From Shinella sp. (GTDB lineage Bacteria > Pseudomonadota > Alphaproteobacteria > Rhizobiales > Rhizobiaceae), in contig QFQX01000018.1 of NCBI GenBank assembly GCA_003248775.1, positions 13,325 to 77,324 on the forward strand: a stretch of DNA of 64,000 bases, in the 5' to 3' direction. The stretch's first letter is position 1. Every line of letters starts with the position of its first letter. This document shows positions 9,416 to 17,449 of this stretch, piece after piece. Made by a program: the position numbers and the translations under genes. The notes below the pieces were generated by a model. The model was not told the DNA's origin, ran no database searches, and worked only from the letters and a program-made list of their open reading frames with translations.

Positions 9416-10015
9416 TCATAGCCAGCGGCGCACCCGCTTGCGGTAGTCGAGATAGGCTTGACCGATCGACTGCTCGAGGAACGCTTCCTCCATGCGGATC
9501 TGATAGGACAGGGATACCCAGGTGGCAACGAGGATAGCGAAGGACAAGGCTTCCGGCGAGATGAGCGCGAGACCGGCAAGGCCCGTGACCATCCCCAGAT
9601 AGATTGGATTGCGGGAGAACACGAAGAGGCCGGTGTCGACCAGTCGCGTGGCCTCGCTGCTGTCGATCCCGATCTTCCAGGAACTACCCATCTGCCATTG
9701 CGCCAGCATGATGAGCACCCCGCCAAGGGTCCACAGGACGATCCCTGCAATCCGAAAGACCGAGCCGTCAAGAGCAGGAACTCGCCCCAGTATTTGGCCA
9801 TGCAGGTCTGGCCAGAGGTTGATGGTGGTGACTTCCACGAGGATGGCGATGATCAGGATTCGGAAAAGGCGAGTGGAGAAGCCAAGCGCATCGTCGCCCG
9901 ATTTCAATACCACCGGTGAGCGGCCAGTCAGTCTGTAGAACTGAAGCACGGACAGCAGCGTTACTACGACGACGATGATGGCGGTCGCGGGGAAGAGAAA
10001 GTCAGGCAGAGACAT
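9416..10015 (-). CDS. Isoprenylcysteine carboxyl methyltransferase-like (ICMT/PEMT) membrane protein
   Basis: 199 residues with about five membrane segments. The C-terminal half has the motif SRNPIYLG followed by a hydrophobic hairpin and EEAFLEQSIGQAYLDYRKRVRRWL, the SAM-binding signature of the PEMT/ICMT methyltransferase superfamily. Bacterial members are often annotated only as isoprenylcysteine carboxyl methyltransferase family, and their acceptor is unknown. It converges on the EamA gene with a 4-nt gap and is probably not functionally part of the cob operon. Confidence 0.85.
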   Translation of the reverse strand: MSLPDFLFPATAIIVVVVTLLSVLQFYRLTGRSPVVLKSGDDALGFSTRLFRILIIAILVEVTTINLWPDLHGQILGRVPALDGSVFRIAGIVLWTLGGVLIMLAQWQMGSSWKIGIDSSEATRLVDTGLFVFSRNPIYLGMVTGLAGLALISPEALSFAILVATWVSLSYQIRMEEAFLEQSIGQAYLDYRKRVRRWL

Positions 10016-10109
10016 AAGTTGGCTACTCCGGATCGGATCATTCCGTGATCCTAAAGTCTTTAGTTACTAGAGGTTCAAGCCTTCGACTTGGGAAAATTCC
10101 GGCGGTGTG

Positions 10110-10895
10110 TCAGAACCCAATCCACACCCGCACGGGGTTTGTCGGGTCCATCAAAAGCTTCGTTGCGAGCGCGACGCAGGTGAGGACCAGGATCGGCTTG
10201 ATCAGCTTTGCACCGATCCGCATTGCGAGACGCGATCCTGCCTGCGCACCGAGGAACTGACCGAGCCCCATCAGCAGCCCGACTTTCCACAGAACCACGC
10301 CGCTTGCCAGGAAGACAGCGAAGGCGCCGACATTGGAGCCGAGGTTCAACAGCTTGGTGTGGGCGGTTGCCTTGAGCACACCGAAGCCTGCAAGCGACAC
10401 GAAGGCCAGCATGAAGAAGGAACCAGTGCCGGGGCCGAAGACGCCGTCATAAAAGCCGATCAGCGGCACGAAAGTCAGGCCGAAGACGAAGGGCGTCATG
10501 CGCTGGTGGCGGTCCTCGTCCTGCAGGTTTGGCTTCAGCGCGAAATAGAGCGCAATGGCGACCAGCAGAAACGGCATCAATGCCCGCAGCACGTCGCCGG
10601 GAACGACGGTCGCGATCACCGCTCCGATCGCGCCGCCAAGCACCGCCATTACCGCCATCGGCAGCTGGCTCTTCAAATCGACATGGCCGCGACGCGCATA
10701 GGCGATGGTCGCGGAACCCGCGCCGAACATCGACTGCAGCTTGTTGGTGCCGAGCGTTTCCAGCGGCGGAATGCCAACGATCAGCATGGCGGGAATTGTG
10801 ATGAGGCCGCCGCCGCCGGCAATCGAATCAATGAAACCGGCGATGAAGGCGGCAATGAAGAGAAGCACCAGGCTCTGGAGTGCGAGATCGACCAC
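10110..10895 (-). CDS. TauE/SafE (TSUP) family permease
   Basis: 261 residues, strongly hydrophobic, with two homologous halves as expected for the TSUP family (compare YfcA). The N-terminal signature FIAGFIDSIAGGGGLITIPA and the later GFYDGVFGPGTGSFFM are the two glycine-rich repeats. Members export or import organosulfur compounds or sulfite, and many are uncharacterised. It lies between two arms of the cobalamin region on the opposite strand, so a role in cobalt or corrinoid transport is conceivable but unproven. Confidence 0.9.
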   Translation of the reverse strand: MVDLALQSLVLLFIAAFIAGFIDSIAGGGGLITIPAMLIVGIPPLETLGTNKLQSMFGAGSATIAYARRGHVDLKSQLPMAVMAVLGGAIGAVIATVVPGDVLRALMPFLLVAIALYFALKPNLQDEDRHQRMTPFVFGLTFVPLIGFYDGVFGPGTGSFFMLAFVSLAGFGVLKATAHTKLLNLGSNVGAFAVFLASGVVLWKVGLLMGLGQFLGAQAGSRLAMRIGAKLIKPILVLTCVALATKLLMDPTNPVRVWIGF

Positions 10896-11224
10896 GATAG
10901 ACCTGTGAATGAGGATGCGGCGGGTATCAAGTCATGCACCAAACCGCCAGCCGGGGCAACATGTCGGGCCGGGATCGGACCGTCGTCTCAGACCTTCGCC
11001 GCATCCTCCACACAATCCGGCGCAAACGGGTTTGACCGGTCATGTCGCCTTCGATAAAGCTCTGTCTCATGTGCGACGGCGCCTGTTCGACAGGCTGGAA
11101 ATAGTCCGGTGCGGCTGACCCAATCAGGGGGCCAATTCCGGAGCTGTCCCCAAGGCCAGCGAACCGCGCTCGCGGTTCCGGCGCTTCGTACATGAACGGC
11201 AACGAAGCAGGGAGGCCTTGTCTC
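10896..11224. other. Intergenic region between TSUP gene and cbiX
   Basis: About 330 nt without a credible ORF. It should hold two divergent promoters. Visible structure includes an inverted repeat at 11161-11178 (GAACCGCG facing CGCGGTTC) and a short GCCTGTTCGACAGGC palindrome near 11081. I looked for a second B12 box on both strands and found none. A GGAGG about 9 nt before the cbiX ATG serves as ribosome binding site. Confidence 0.5.
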
Positions 11225-12589
11225 ATGGCGGAAAAACTCGGAATCATGGTGTGCGGACACGGCAGCCGCAACCAGAACGCTGCGCGCGAATTCGCGGTGA
11301 TCGCGGAAGCCTTGCGCGAACGCAATCCCGACATGCCGGTGGAATACGGCTATCTCGAATTCTGCAATCCGGTGATTTCCGCCGGTCTCGACAAGCTGCG
11401 CGCGGAAGGCGTGACGCGGGTTCTGGCGGTTCCCGGCATGCTGTTTGCCGCGGGACACGCCAAGAACGACATTCCCTCGGTGCTCAATACCTATCAGGCG
11501 CAGAACCCCGGCATGGTCATCACCTACGGGCGGGAACTCGGCATCGACCTGAAGATGATCCGCGCCGCCGGGGACCGTATCCAGGAGGCCGTCGACGAGG
11601 CGAACGCGACGCTTGGGTTCGTCGACAAGCACGAGACGCTGCTGATGGTGGTGGGGCGCGGCTCGTCCGATCCCGACGCCAACTCCAACGCCACCAAGGT
11701 CATGCGCATGCTCTGGGAAGGCATGGGCTTCGGCTGGGGCGAGACCTGCTATTCCGGTGTGACCTTCCCGCTGGTCGAGCCGGGTCTCGAACATGCCGCA
11801 CGGCTCGGTTACAAGCGCATCATCGTCTTCCCGTACTTCCTGTTCACAGGTGTGCTGGTGAAGCGCATCTACAGCTATACCGATGTCGTTGCCGAACGGC
11901 ATCCGGAGATCCAGTTCGTCAAGGCGAGCTATCTCAACGACCATCCGCTGGTGCTGGACGCCTTTCAGGATCGCGTCGGGGAAATCCTCGAAGGTGCCGC
12001 CCTGATGAACTGCCAGATGTGCAAGTACCGCGAGCAGGTCCTCGGTTTCGAGGCGGATATCGGCCAGCCTCAGGAAAGCCATCACCACCACGTCGAAGGC
12101 ATCGGCGGTGGTCTCGAAGACTGTCCGTGCGGCGGCGATTGCGATGCGTCCTGTCGCGAGCCGGAATTTTGCGAGGAACACGGATTGCCCTGGACGCCGG
12201 TGCACAGCCATGCGGAACCGAACGATCTGGCGCCTGCCTTCGACTATGGCGCGTCGACCACGCTTGGCGGCAAATACGGCCACCTCCTGAATGCCGCACC
12301 GGATGCGGGACTGGAGGCCGTGATGAACGCTCCCTCCAGCGGCAAGCCGGCGGTTCACGAACACGGCCCGAACTGCGGCTGCGGCCATCATGATCATGAC
12401 CACGATCACCACCATGGACATTCTCACCATGAGCATCACGGGCACGATCATGATCACCAACATGATCACGATCGCGGACATGACCACGGGCATGGTCATT
12501 CGCACGATCACGGGCATCACCACCATCACCACGCGCCTTACCCGCATGCGGACCATCCGCTCGGGCCGAATTCGATGAAGAAGAAGTGA
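11225..12589 (+). CDS. cbiX: CbiX-type sirohydrochlorin cobaltochelatase with Cys clusters and His-rich tail
   Basis: 454 residues from the ATG at 11225, preceded by GGAGG. The N-terminal ~250 residues are a tandem class II chelatase: CGHGSRN near residue 10 and GRGSSDPDANSN near 140. An MxCxxC motif (NCQMCKYREQV, Cys 263 and 266) matches the Fe-S site of long CbiX proteins. It is followed by a second Cys cluster (CPCGGDCDASC). The last ~70 residues hold roughly thirty histidines. CbiX inserts cobalt into sirohydrochlorin early in ring synthesis, so its presence beside cobN is notable. Iron insertion for siroheme, or use of the tail as a cobalt store, are alternatives. Confidence 0.9.
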   Translation: MAEKLGIMVCGHGSRNQNAAREFAVIAEALRERNPDMPVEYGYLEFCNPVISAGLDKLRAEGVTRVLAVPGMLFAAGHAKNDIPSVLNTYQAQNPGMVITYGRELGIDLKMIRAAGDRIQEAVDEANATLGFVDKHETLLMVVGRGSSDPDANSNATKVMRMLWEGMGFGWGETCYSGVTFPLVEPGLEHAARLGYKRIIVFPYFLFTGVLVKRIYSYTDVVAERHPEIQFVKASYLNDHPLVLDAFQDRVGEILEGAALMNCQMCKYREQVLGFEADIGQPQESHHHHVEGIGGGLEDCPCGGDCDASCREPEFCEEHGLPWTPVHSHAEPNDLAPAFDYGASTTLGGKYGHLLNAAPDAGLEAVMNAPSSGKPAVHEHGPNCGCGHHDHDHDHHHGHSHHEHHGHDHDHQHDHDRGHDHGHGHSHDHGHHHHHHAPYPHADHPLGPNSMKKK

Positions 12590-12622
12590 GGGTATTTCTG
12601 GTGCAACGGCTCTCGGCGACAG

Positions 12623-12732
12623 CCCCTCATCTCCCTGCCGGGATCTTCTCCCCGCAAGCGGGGAGAAGGGGCGTGCTGCGATGTTTGCGCTCCCTCGCCC
12701 CGCTTGCGGGGAGAGGGCCGGGGTGAGGGGCC
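12623..12732. repeat. Palindromic RIME-like repeat between cbiX and cobH
   Basis: Starts CCCCTCATCTCCCTGCCGGG, contains CTTCTCCCCGCAAGCGGGGAGAAG and then CGCTTGCGGGGAGAGGGCC, and ends GTGAGGGGCC. It is thus a mosaic of the same inverted modules seen inside cobN. It stops 8 nt before the cobH ATG. The terminal GAGGGG at 12725-12730 is the only Shine-Dalgarno-like sequence available to cobH. Confidence 0.88.
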
Positions 12733-12740
12733 ATTCCAGA

Positions 12741-13382
12741 ATGATCTTGTTCGACTACATCCGCTATCCGACAGAAATCTATCGGCAGTCCTTCGAGACG
12801 ATCCGCCGGGAGGCGGATCTTGCTCGCTTTTCCGGCGGCATGGAAAAGCTGGCGATCCGCCTGATCCATGCCTGCGGCATGACGGACCTTGCCGGCGATA
12901 TCGCGTTTTCGGATGGGGCGTTCGAGACAGGGGCTGCGGCGCTGGCCGCCGGCGCGCCGGTTCTCTGTGATGTCGAAATGGTTCGCCACGGCATTATCCG
13001 GCGATTGCTTCCGGCGGACAACGAGGTGATCTGCCTCCTGAACGACGAGCGCGTGAGGCCGAAGGCCGCCGAAATCGGTAACACGCGTTCGGCTGCGCAG
13101 GTCGATCTCTGGGGCGACAGGCTTGCGGGGGCCGTGGTTGCCATCGGCAATGCGCCGACGGCGCTTTTCCGGCTGCTGGAACTCATCGATTTGGGCGCGC
13201 CGAAGCCGGCGCTGATCCTCGGCCTTCCGGTCGGGTTCGTCGGTGCGGCGGAAAGCAAGGAGGCGCTGGTCGAGGACAGCCGCGGCGTGCCGTTCATTGC
13301 CGTTCGCGGCCGGCGGGGCGGATCGGCCATGGCGTCTGCGGCCGTCAATGCGCTTGCGGGAGGACTCGGCGCCAATGACTGA
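12741..13382 (+). CDS. cobH: Precorrin-8X methylmutase
   Basis: 213 residues, the usual CobH/CbiC length. Typical blocks are an early arginine-rich helix (IRREADLARF), FETGAAALAAGAPVLCDVEMV, IGNAPTALFRLLELI and GLPVGFVGAAESKEAL near residue 158. The catalytic histidine lies in the RLIHACGM motif near residue 43. The enzyme moves the C11 methyl to C12, converting precorrin-8x to hydrogenobyrinic acid (or the cobalt form). The cobL start lies within its last codons. Translation may begin from a Shine-Dalgarno contributed by the adjoining repeat. Confidence 0.95.
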   Translation: MILFDYIRYPTEIYRQSFETIRREADLARFSGGMEKLAIRLIHACGMTDLAGDIAFSDGAFETGAAALAAGAPVLCDVEMVRHGIIRRLLPADNEVICLLNDERVRPKAAEIGNTRSAAQVDLWGDRLAGAVVAIGNAPTALFRLLELIDLGAPKPALILGLPVGFVGAAESKEALVEDSRGVPFIAVRGRRGGSAMASAAVNALAGGLGAND

Positions 13383-14619
13383 AACGCCAATGACTGAACC
13401 ATGGCTGACCATCATCGGCGTCGGAGACAACGGCCTTGAGAGCCTGACGCCGGAGGCACAATCGATCGTCTGGCAGACGGAAACACTGGTGCTCGGCGAG
13501 CGGCTGGATGCCGTGATCGACGGCAGTGCGCTTCCGGCGCTCAAGCGCATCCTCAACTGGAGCGGCGGGTTTCGCGAGACCTTGCGCGAGGTTCTGAAGC
13601 TGCGCGGTTCGCCAGTCACCATTCTCGCGACAGGCGATCCCATGCATTTCGGCATCGGCGCAACGCTCCGGCGTTATGTGCGGGCGAGCGAGATGTATGT
13701 CCTGCCATCGCCTTCGGCCTTTTCGCTGGCCGCCTCGCGGCTCGGCTGGCCGTTGCAGTCGGTGGCGACGATTTCGCTGCATGGCCGTCCGCTTTCCCAC
13801 CTCAACCGGCACCTGATGCCGCGCCATCGTATCCTGGCTTTGACGGCGGGAGCCGAAACCGTGCTCGGAGCTGCGGCGCTGATGGTGGAGCGCGGCTTCG
13901 GCAATTCCGTCCTGACCGTGCTGGAGCACATGGGCGGCGATCACGAGCGGATCTTTGCCATGACAGCCGCGGAGCTTCTGGCTGCGCAGCCCGAAATCGC
14001 GGAGTTCAACACGCTGGCAATCGACTGCGTTTCGAATTCCCCTCTGGTCTCTCCGATAGCGGGCCTTCCGGACGATGCCTTTCGCCATGACGGGCAACTG
14101 ACCAAGCGGGAGATAAGGGCGGTGACGCTGTCCATCCTGCAGCCCTTTCCGCATGGGCTGCTCTGGGATGTCGGGGCGGGCTGCGGTTCGATCGCGCTCG
14201 AATGGATGCGGATCGGGCTCGGCGCGCGCGCCATCGCCATCGAGGAAAAGCCGGAACGGGTGGCGATGATCCGCGAGAACGCCGACGCTCTCGGCCTGCC
14301 GGATCTCGATATCGTCGAGGCGAGGGCGCCTGAAGGGCTTGCCGGCCTCGACGCGCCCGACGCCGTCTTCATCGGCGGCGGGATTACCCATGAAGGCTTG
14401 TTCGAGACCTGCTGGGAGGCATTGCCGCCGGGCGGGCGGCTGGTCGCCAATGCCGTGACCATCGAGGGCGAGGCAAGGCTTGCCGAACTGCGCGGCGTCC
14501 ATGGCGGCGAACTCGTCCGGCTGCAGGTTTCGCGTGCGGCGCCTGTCGGGCGCTATTGCGGCTGGAAGTCGCTGATGCCGGTAACGATCTGGTCGGTGAC
14601 GAAGGGAGAGACGGCATGA
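13375..14619 (+). CDS. cobL: Precorrin-6Y C5,15-methyltransferase (decarboxylating), CbiE-CbiT fusion type
   Basis: 414 residues from the ATG at 13375; a second ATG at 13390 is possible. The N-terminal ~210 residues are a CbiE-type tetrapyrrole methylase (IIGVGDNGLESLTPEA; GDPMHFGIG). The C-terminal half is a CbiT-like Rossmann methyltransferase (LLWDVGAGCGSIALEW). Together they methylate C5 and C15 and decarboxylate the C12 acetate of precorrin-6B. It overlaps cobH by 8 nt and cobI by 4 nt, so translation is coupled. Confidence 0.95.
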   Translation: MTETPMTEPWLTIIGVGDNGLESLTPEAQSIVWQTETLVLGERLDAVIDGSALPALKRILNWSGGFRETLREVLKLRGSPVTILATGDPMHFGIGATLRRYVRASEMYVLPSPSAFSLAASRLGWPLQSVATISLHGRPLSHLNRHLMPRHRILALTAGAETVLGAAALMVERGFGNSVLTVLEHMGGDHERIFAMTAAELLAAQPEIAEFNTLAIDCVSNSPLVSPIAGLPDDAFRHDGQLTKREIRAVTLSILQPFPHGLLWDVGAGCGSIALEWMRIGLGARAIAIEEKPERVAMIRENADALGLPDLDIVEARAPEGLAGLDAPDAVFIGGGITHEGLFETCWEALPPGGRLVANAVTIEGEARLAELRGVHGGELVRLQVSRAAPVGRYCGWKSLMPVTIWSVTKGETA

Positions 14620-15344
14620 CCGGCAAACTCTATGGCCTCGGCCTTGGTCCCGGCGACCCGGAACTCATCACGCTGAAGGCCCACCGCATTCTCTCGGGCG
14701 TGCCGGTCATCGCCTATCCAGCACCTGATACCGGCCCGAGCTTCGCCCGGCAGATCGCCGCGCCCTATATCGGCGCGCATCAGCTGGAGGTGCCCGTCAT
14801 CGTGCCGATGCGGGTCGAGCGCTTCCCGGCGCAGGAGGTCTATGACGGTGCGGCGGAAACGCTGGCGCGTCATCTCGATGCCGGCTCCGACGTGGCGGTG
14901 CTGTGCGAAGGAGACCCCTTCTTCTACGGTTCCTTCATGTATCTGTTCGAACGGCTGGCTGGACGCTACGAGACGGAGATCGTGCCGGGAGTTTCGTCGA
15001 TGATGGCGGCGGCGGCGGCACTCGGTCGACCGCTTGCGGCACGAAACGACGTGCTCAGCATCGTGCCGGGGCCGCTGGACGACGATATCCTGCGGACGCG
15101 GATCGAGGCGGCGGGTGCGGTCGCCATCATCAAGGTTGGCCGGCATTTCGCCCGCATCCGCGCGCTGATCGAGGCGATGGGGCTGACGTCATGTGCCGGC
15201 TATGTCGAACGTGTCAGCCTTGCCGAGCAGCGCGTGCTGCCGCTGGCCGATGTGGCGGAGGACAGCGCCCCCTATTTCTCGATGATCCTTATCTACAAGG
15301 GCGGGGAGGGCTGGAACGCCCGGACCGCCGCTGCAACGGAATGA
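14616..15344 (+). CDS. cobI: Precorrin-2 C20-methyltransferase
   Basis: 242 residues from the ATG at 14616. Tetrapyrrole methylase fold with GLGLGPGDPELITLKA at the N-terminus, CEGDPFFYGSFMYLFERL near residue 90 and VPGVSSMMAAAAALGRPL near 123. The enzyme uses SAM to methylate C20 of precorrin-2. CobI and its early-cobalt counterpart CbiL are close relatives, and I cannot separate them by eye. The start overlaps the cobL stop as ATGA. Confidence 0.92.
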   Translation: MTGKLYGLGLGPGDPELITLKAHRILSGVPVIAYPAPDTGPSFARQIAAPYIGAHQLEVPVIVPMRVERFPAQEVYDGAAETLARHLDAGSDVAVLCEGDPFFYGSFMYLFERLAGRYETEIVPGVSSMMAAAAALGRPLAARNDVLSIVPGPLDDDILRTRIEAAGAVAIIKVGRHFARIRALIEAMGLTSCAGYVERVSLAEQRVLPLADVAEDSAPYFSMILIYKGGEGWNARTAAATE

Positions 15345-15348
15345 TCCA

Positions 15349-17280
15349 ATGACCCTTGCCCAGAAACCCGTCGTCGTCATCCTGTCGCAGGCCGGCCATG
15401 ATATCGGACGCAAGATCGCGCTCGCCATCGGCGGCGAACTGCATGGGGCCGAGGCCCGGACCAGCAATGCCGACGTCCTGTTCGACGACACGAAGACCCA
15501 TATCGCGACGCTGTTTGCCACCGGTCGGCCGATTGTCGCCGTGATGGCCTGCGGGGCGCTGGTGCGGATCCTTGCGCCGCTGCTTTCCGACAAGCATGCC
15601 GAGCCGCCGGTCGTGGCCGTCTCGCAGGACGGCGCTTCCGTCGTGCCGCTGCTCGGCGGTCACCATGGCGGCAACGATCTGGCGCGGCAGATTGCCGATG
15701 GCCTCAACTGCCGCGCGGCGATCACCACGGCGGGCGACCTGAAATTCGGCCTCGCCCTCGATGAACCGCCGGCGGGCTATATGCTTGCCAATCCGGAAAA
15801 CGCCAAGGCGGTGATGGCGGAGCTTGTCGCGGGCGCTTCCGCACGGCTTGTTCTTCCTTCTCCCCGCCTGCGGGGAGAAGGTGCCCGGAGGGCGGATGAG
15901 GGGCAGGGTTCTGATTTGCCCCTCATCCCGATCCTCTCCCCGCAGGCGGGGAGAGGGTGTGCGGGAGAGTGGCTTTCCTCCTCGCGCATTCCCTTCTCCG
16001 AAGACGGCAAGGTGACGCTGACGGTTGCCGACGAGCCGAAAACGGCAGGCGCGCTGGAACTGGTCTATCATCCGAAAACGTTGGTGCTTGGCATGGGCTG
16101 CGAGCGGAATGCTTCGACGGAGGAGGCAATCGCGCTCGCCGAACAGGCGCTCAGGGAGAGCGGCCTTGCCCGGCAGAGCCTTGCGGCAGTGGCTTCGGTC
16201 GATCTCAAGGCCGACGAATGCGCGATCCATGCGGTTGCCGCGCATTTCGGCGTGCCGGCACGGTTTTTCAGCGCGGCAAGGCTGGAGGAAGAGGCGCCGC
16301 GGCTGAAGAACCCATCGGACATCGTTTTCGCCGAAGTAGGATGCCACGGTGTCGCCGAGGGTGCGGCGCTGGCAGCGGCCGGTGCTGACGCCGAACTCGT
16401 TCTGGCCAAGATCAAGTCCAAGGGGGCGACCGCCGCTATTGCCCGTTCCACCGGTATCGTGGAAGCAGATGCTGCGGGACGGGCGCGTGGCACGCTCTAT
16501 GTGGTCGGCATCGGCCCGGGTGCCGACCAGTGGCGTTCGCCGGAGGTTTCTGCCATGGTCGCGGCCTCCACCGATCTCGTCGGCTATTCGCTCTATCTCG
16601 ACCTGCTCGGTCCTCTTGCCTGCGGCAAGACGCGGCATGATTTCGACCTCGGCAAGGAAGAAGCGCGCGTCGTGCATGCCATGGAGCTTGCCGGAGAGGG
16701 CAGGACGGTGTCGCTGGTCTGCTCCGGCGATGCGGGCATCTATGCCATGGCGACGCTGGTGTTCGAGCTTTTCGACAAGGGCGGGATTACGGACGCCGCA
16801 AGCCGAATCGACGTGCAGGTTTCGCCCGGGATTTCCGCGCTGCAGGCGGCGGCGGCCCGTATCGGTGCTCCGCTCGGCCATGATTTCTGCACCATCTCGC
16901 TGTCCGACCTGCTGACGCCCTGGGAGCATATCCAACGGCGCGTGAAGGCGGCGGGCGAGGGCGATTTCGTCATCGCCTTCTACAATCCGGTATCGATGAA
17001 GCGCCGCACGCAGCTTGCCTGGGCACGCGACAAGCTTCTGGAATACCGCCCGGCCGACACGCCGGTGATCCTTGCCACCAATCTAGGCCGGCCCGGCGAA
17101 CATGTCCGCACCGTTCCGCTCGGCAAACTCAATGTCGACGACGTCGACATGCTGACCGTCGTGGTGGTGGGGTCGTCGGAAAGCCGCACGGTAACCATGG
17201 GCGACGGCAAGACCTGGGTCTACACGCCGCGCGGCTATTCCGGAAAATCGGATACGGGGATGACACAGAAAACAGCTTGA
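15349..17280 (+). CDS. cobJ: CbiG/CobE-CobJ fusion: lactone-opening domain plus precorrin-3B C17-methyltransferase
   Basis: 643 residues. The first ~115 are a CbiG N-terminal domain (FATGRPIVAVMACGALVRIL...). After a linker, residues ~245-375 are the CbiG C-terminal/CobE-like domain (LVLGMGCERNASTEEAI; AEVGCHGVAEGAAL). From ~382 onward a complete CobJ/CbiH methylase follows (VVGIGPGADQWRSPE; CSGDAGIYAMA; FYNPVSMKRR). CobJ methylates C17 and contracts the ring. CbiG opens the delta-lactone and releases acetaldehyde in the early-cobalt route. The linker at residues ~170-205 is a palindromic repeat read in frame. It follows cobI by 4 nt. Confidence 0.92.
   Translation: MTLAQKPVVVILSQAGHDIGRKIALAIGGELHGAEARTSNADVLFDDTKTHIATLFATGRPIVAVMACGALVRILAPLLSDKHAEPPVVAVSQDGASVVPLLGGHHGGNDLARQIADGLNCRAAITTAGDLKFGLALDEPPAGYMLANPENAKAVMAELVAGASARLVLPSPRLRGEGARRADEGQGSDLPLIPILSPQAGRGCAGEWLSSSRIPFSEDGKVTLTVADEPKTAGALELVYHPKTLVLGMGCERNASTEEAIALAEQALRESGLARQSLAAVASVDLKADECAIHAVAAHFGVPARFFSAARLEEEAPRLKNPSDIVFAEVGCHGVAEGAALAAAGADAELVLAKIKSKGATAAIARSTGIVEADAAGRARGTLYVVGIGPGADQWRSPEVSAMVAASTDLVGYSLYLDLLGPLACGKTRHDFDLGKEEARVVHAMELAGEGRTVSLVCSGDAGIYAMATLVFELFDKGGITDAASRIDVQVSPGISALQAAAARIGAPLGHDFCTISLSDLLTPWEHIQRRVKAAGEGDFVIAFYNPVSMKRRTQLAWARDKLLEYRPADTPVILATNLGRPGEHVRTVPLGKLNVDDVDMLTVVVVGSSESRTVTMGDGKTWVYTPRGYSGKSDTGMTQKTA
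15856..15960. repeat. Palindromic RIME-like repeat inside the cbiG-cobJ gene
   Basis: CCTTCTCCCCGCCTGCGGGG and AGAAGG, then GGATGAGGGG, a short spacer, CCCCTCATCCCGATCCTCTC and CCCGCAGGCGGGGAGAGG. It is translated in frame between the CbiG N-terminal and C-terminal domains, giving SPRLRGEGARRADEG and LSPQAGRG. The first peptide also appears in the second CobN insertion. The element sits in a domain linker, where extra residues are tolerated. Confidence 0.88.
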
Positions 17281-17286
17281 AGTCTG

Positions 17287-17402
17287 CCCCTCATCCCCCT
17301 GCCGGGACCTTCTCCCCGCAAGCGGAGAGACGGAGGCAGAACGGAATCCCGATCGCCCTTCTCCCTGCTTGCGGGGAGAAGGTGGCGGCAGCCGGATGAG
17401 GC
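17287..17402. repeat. Palindromic RIME-like repeat between cobJ and cobM
   Basis: CCCCTCATCCCCCTGCCGGG, ACCTTCTCCCCGCAAGCGG, then the inverted CTTGCGGGGAGAAGG and CAGCCGGATGAG. Here the element is in the normal intergenic location. It fills most of the gap between the fusion gene stop and cobM and can fold into stable hairpins on either strand. Confidence 0.88.
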
Positions 17403-17449
17403 ACTAACCCCAACAGCAAGGTCATAGATATTTTGACAGGGATAACAGC

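Noticed and set aside
10896..11224. Possible second cobalamin riboswitch upstream of cbiX
   Set aside because: No B12 box or other conserved riboswitch block was found on either strand, only short unrelated hairpins.
10988..12556. A 522-residue minus-strand open frame opposite cbiX
   Set aside because: The Val/Met-rich N-terminus is the complement of the His-rich tail codons of CbiX. There is no domain or independent ribosome binding site.
15289..16935. A 548-residue minus-strand open frame opposite the cbiG-cobJ fusion
   Set aside because: Antisense shadow of a well-supported gene; it also reads through the palindromic repeat.
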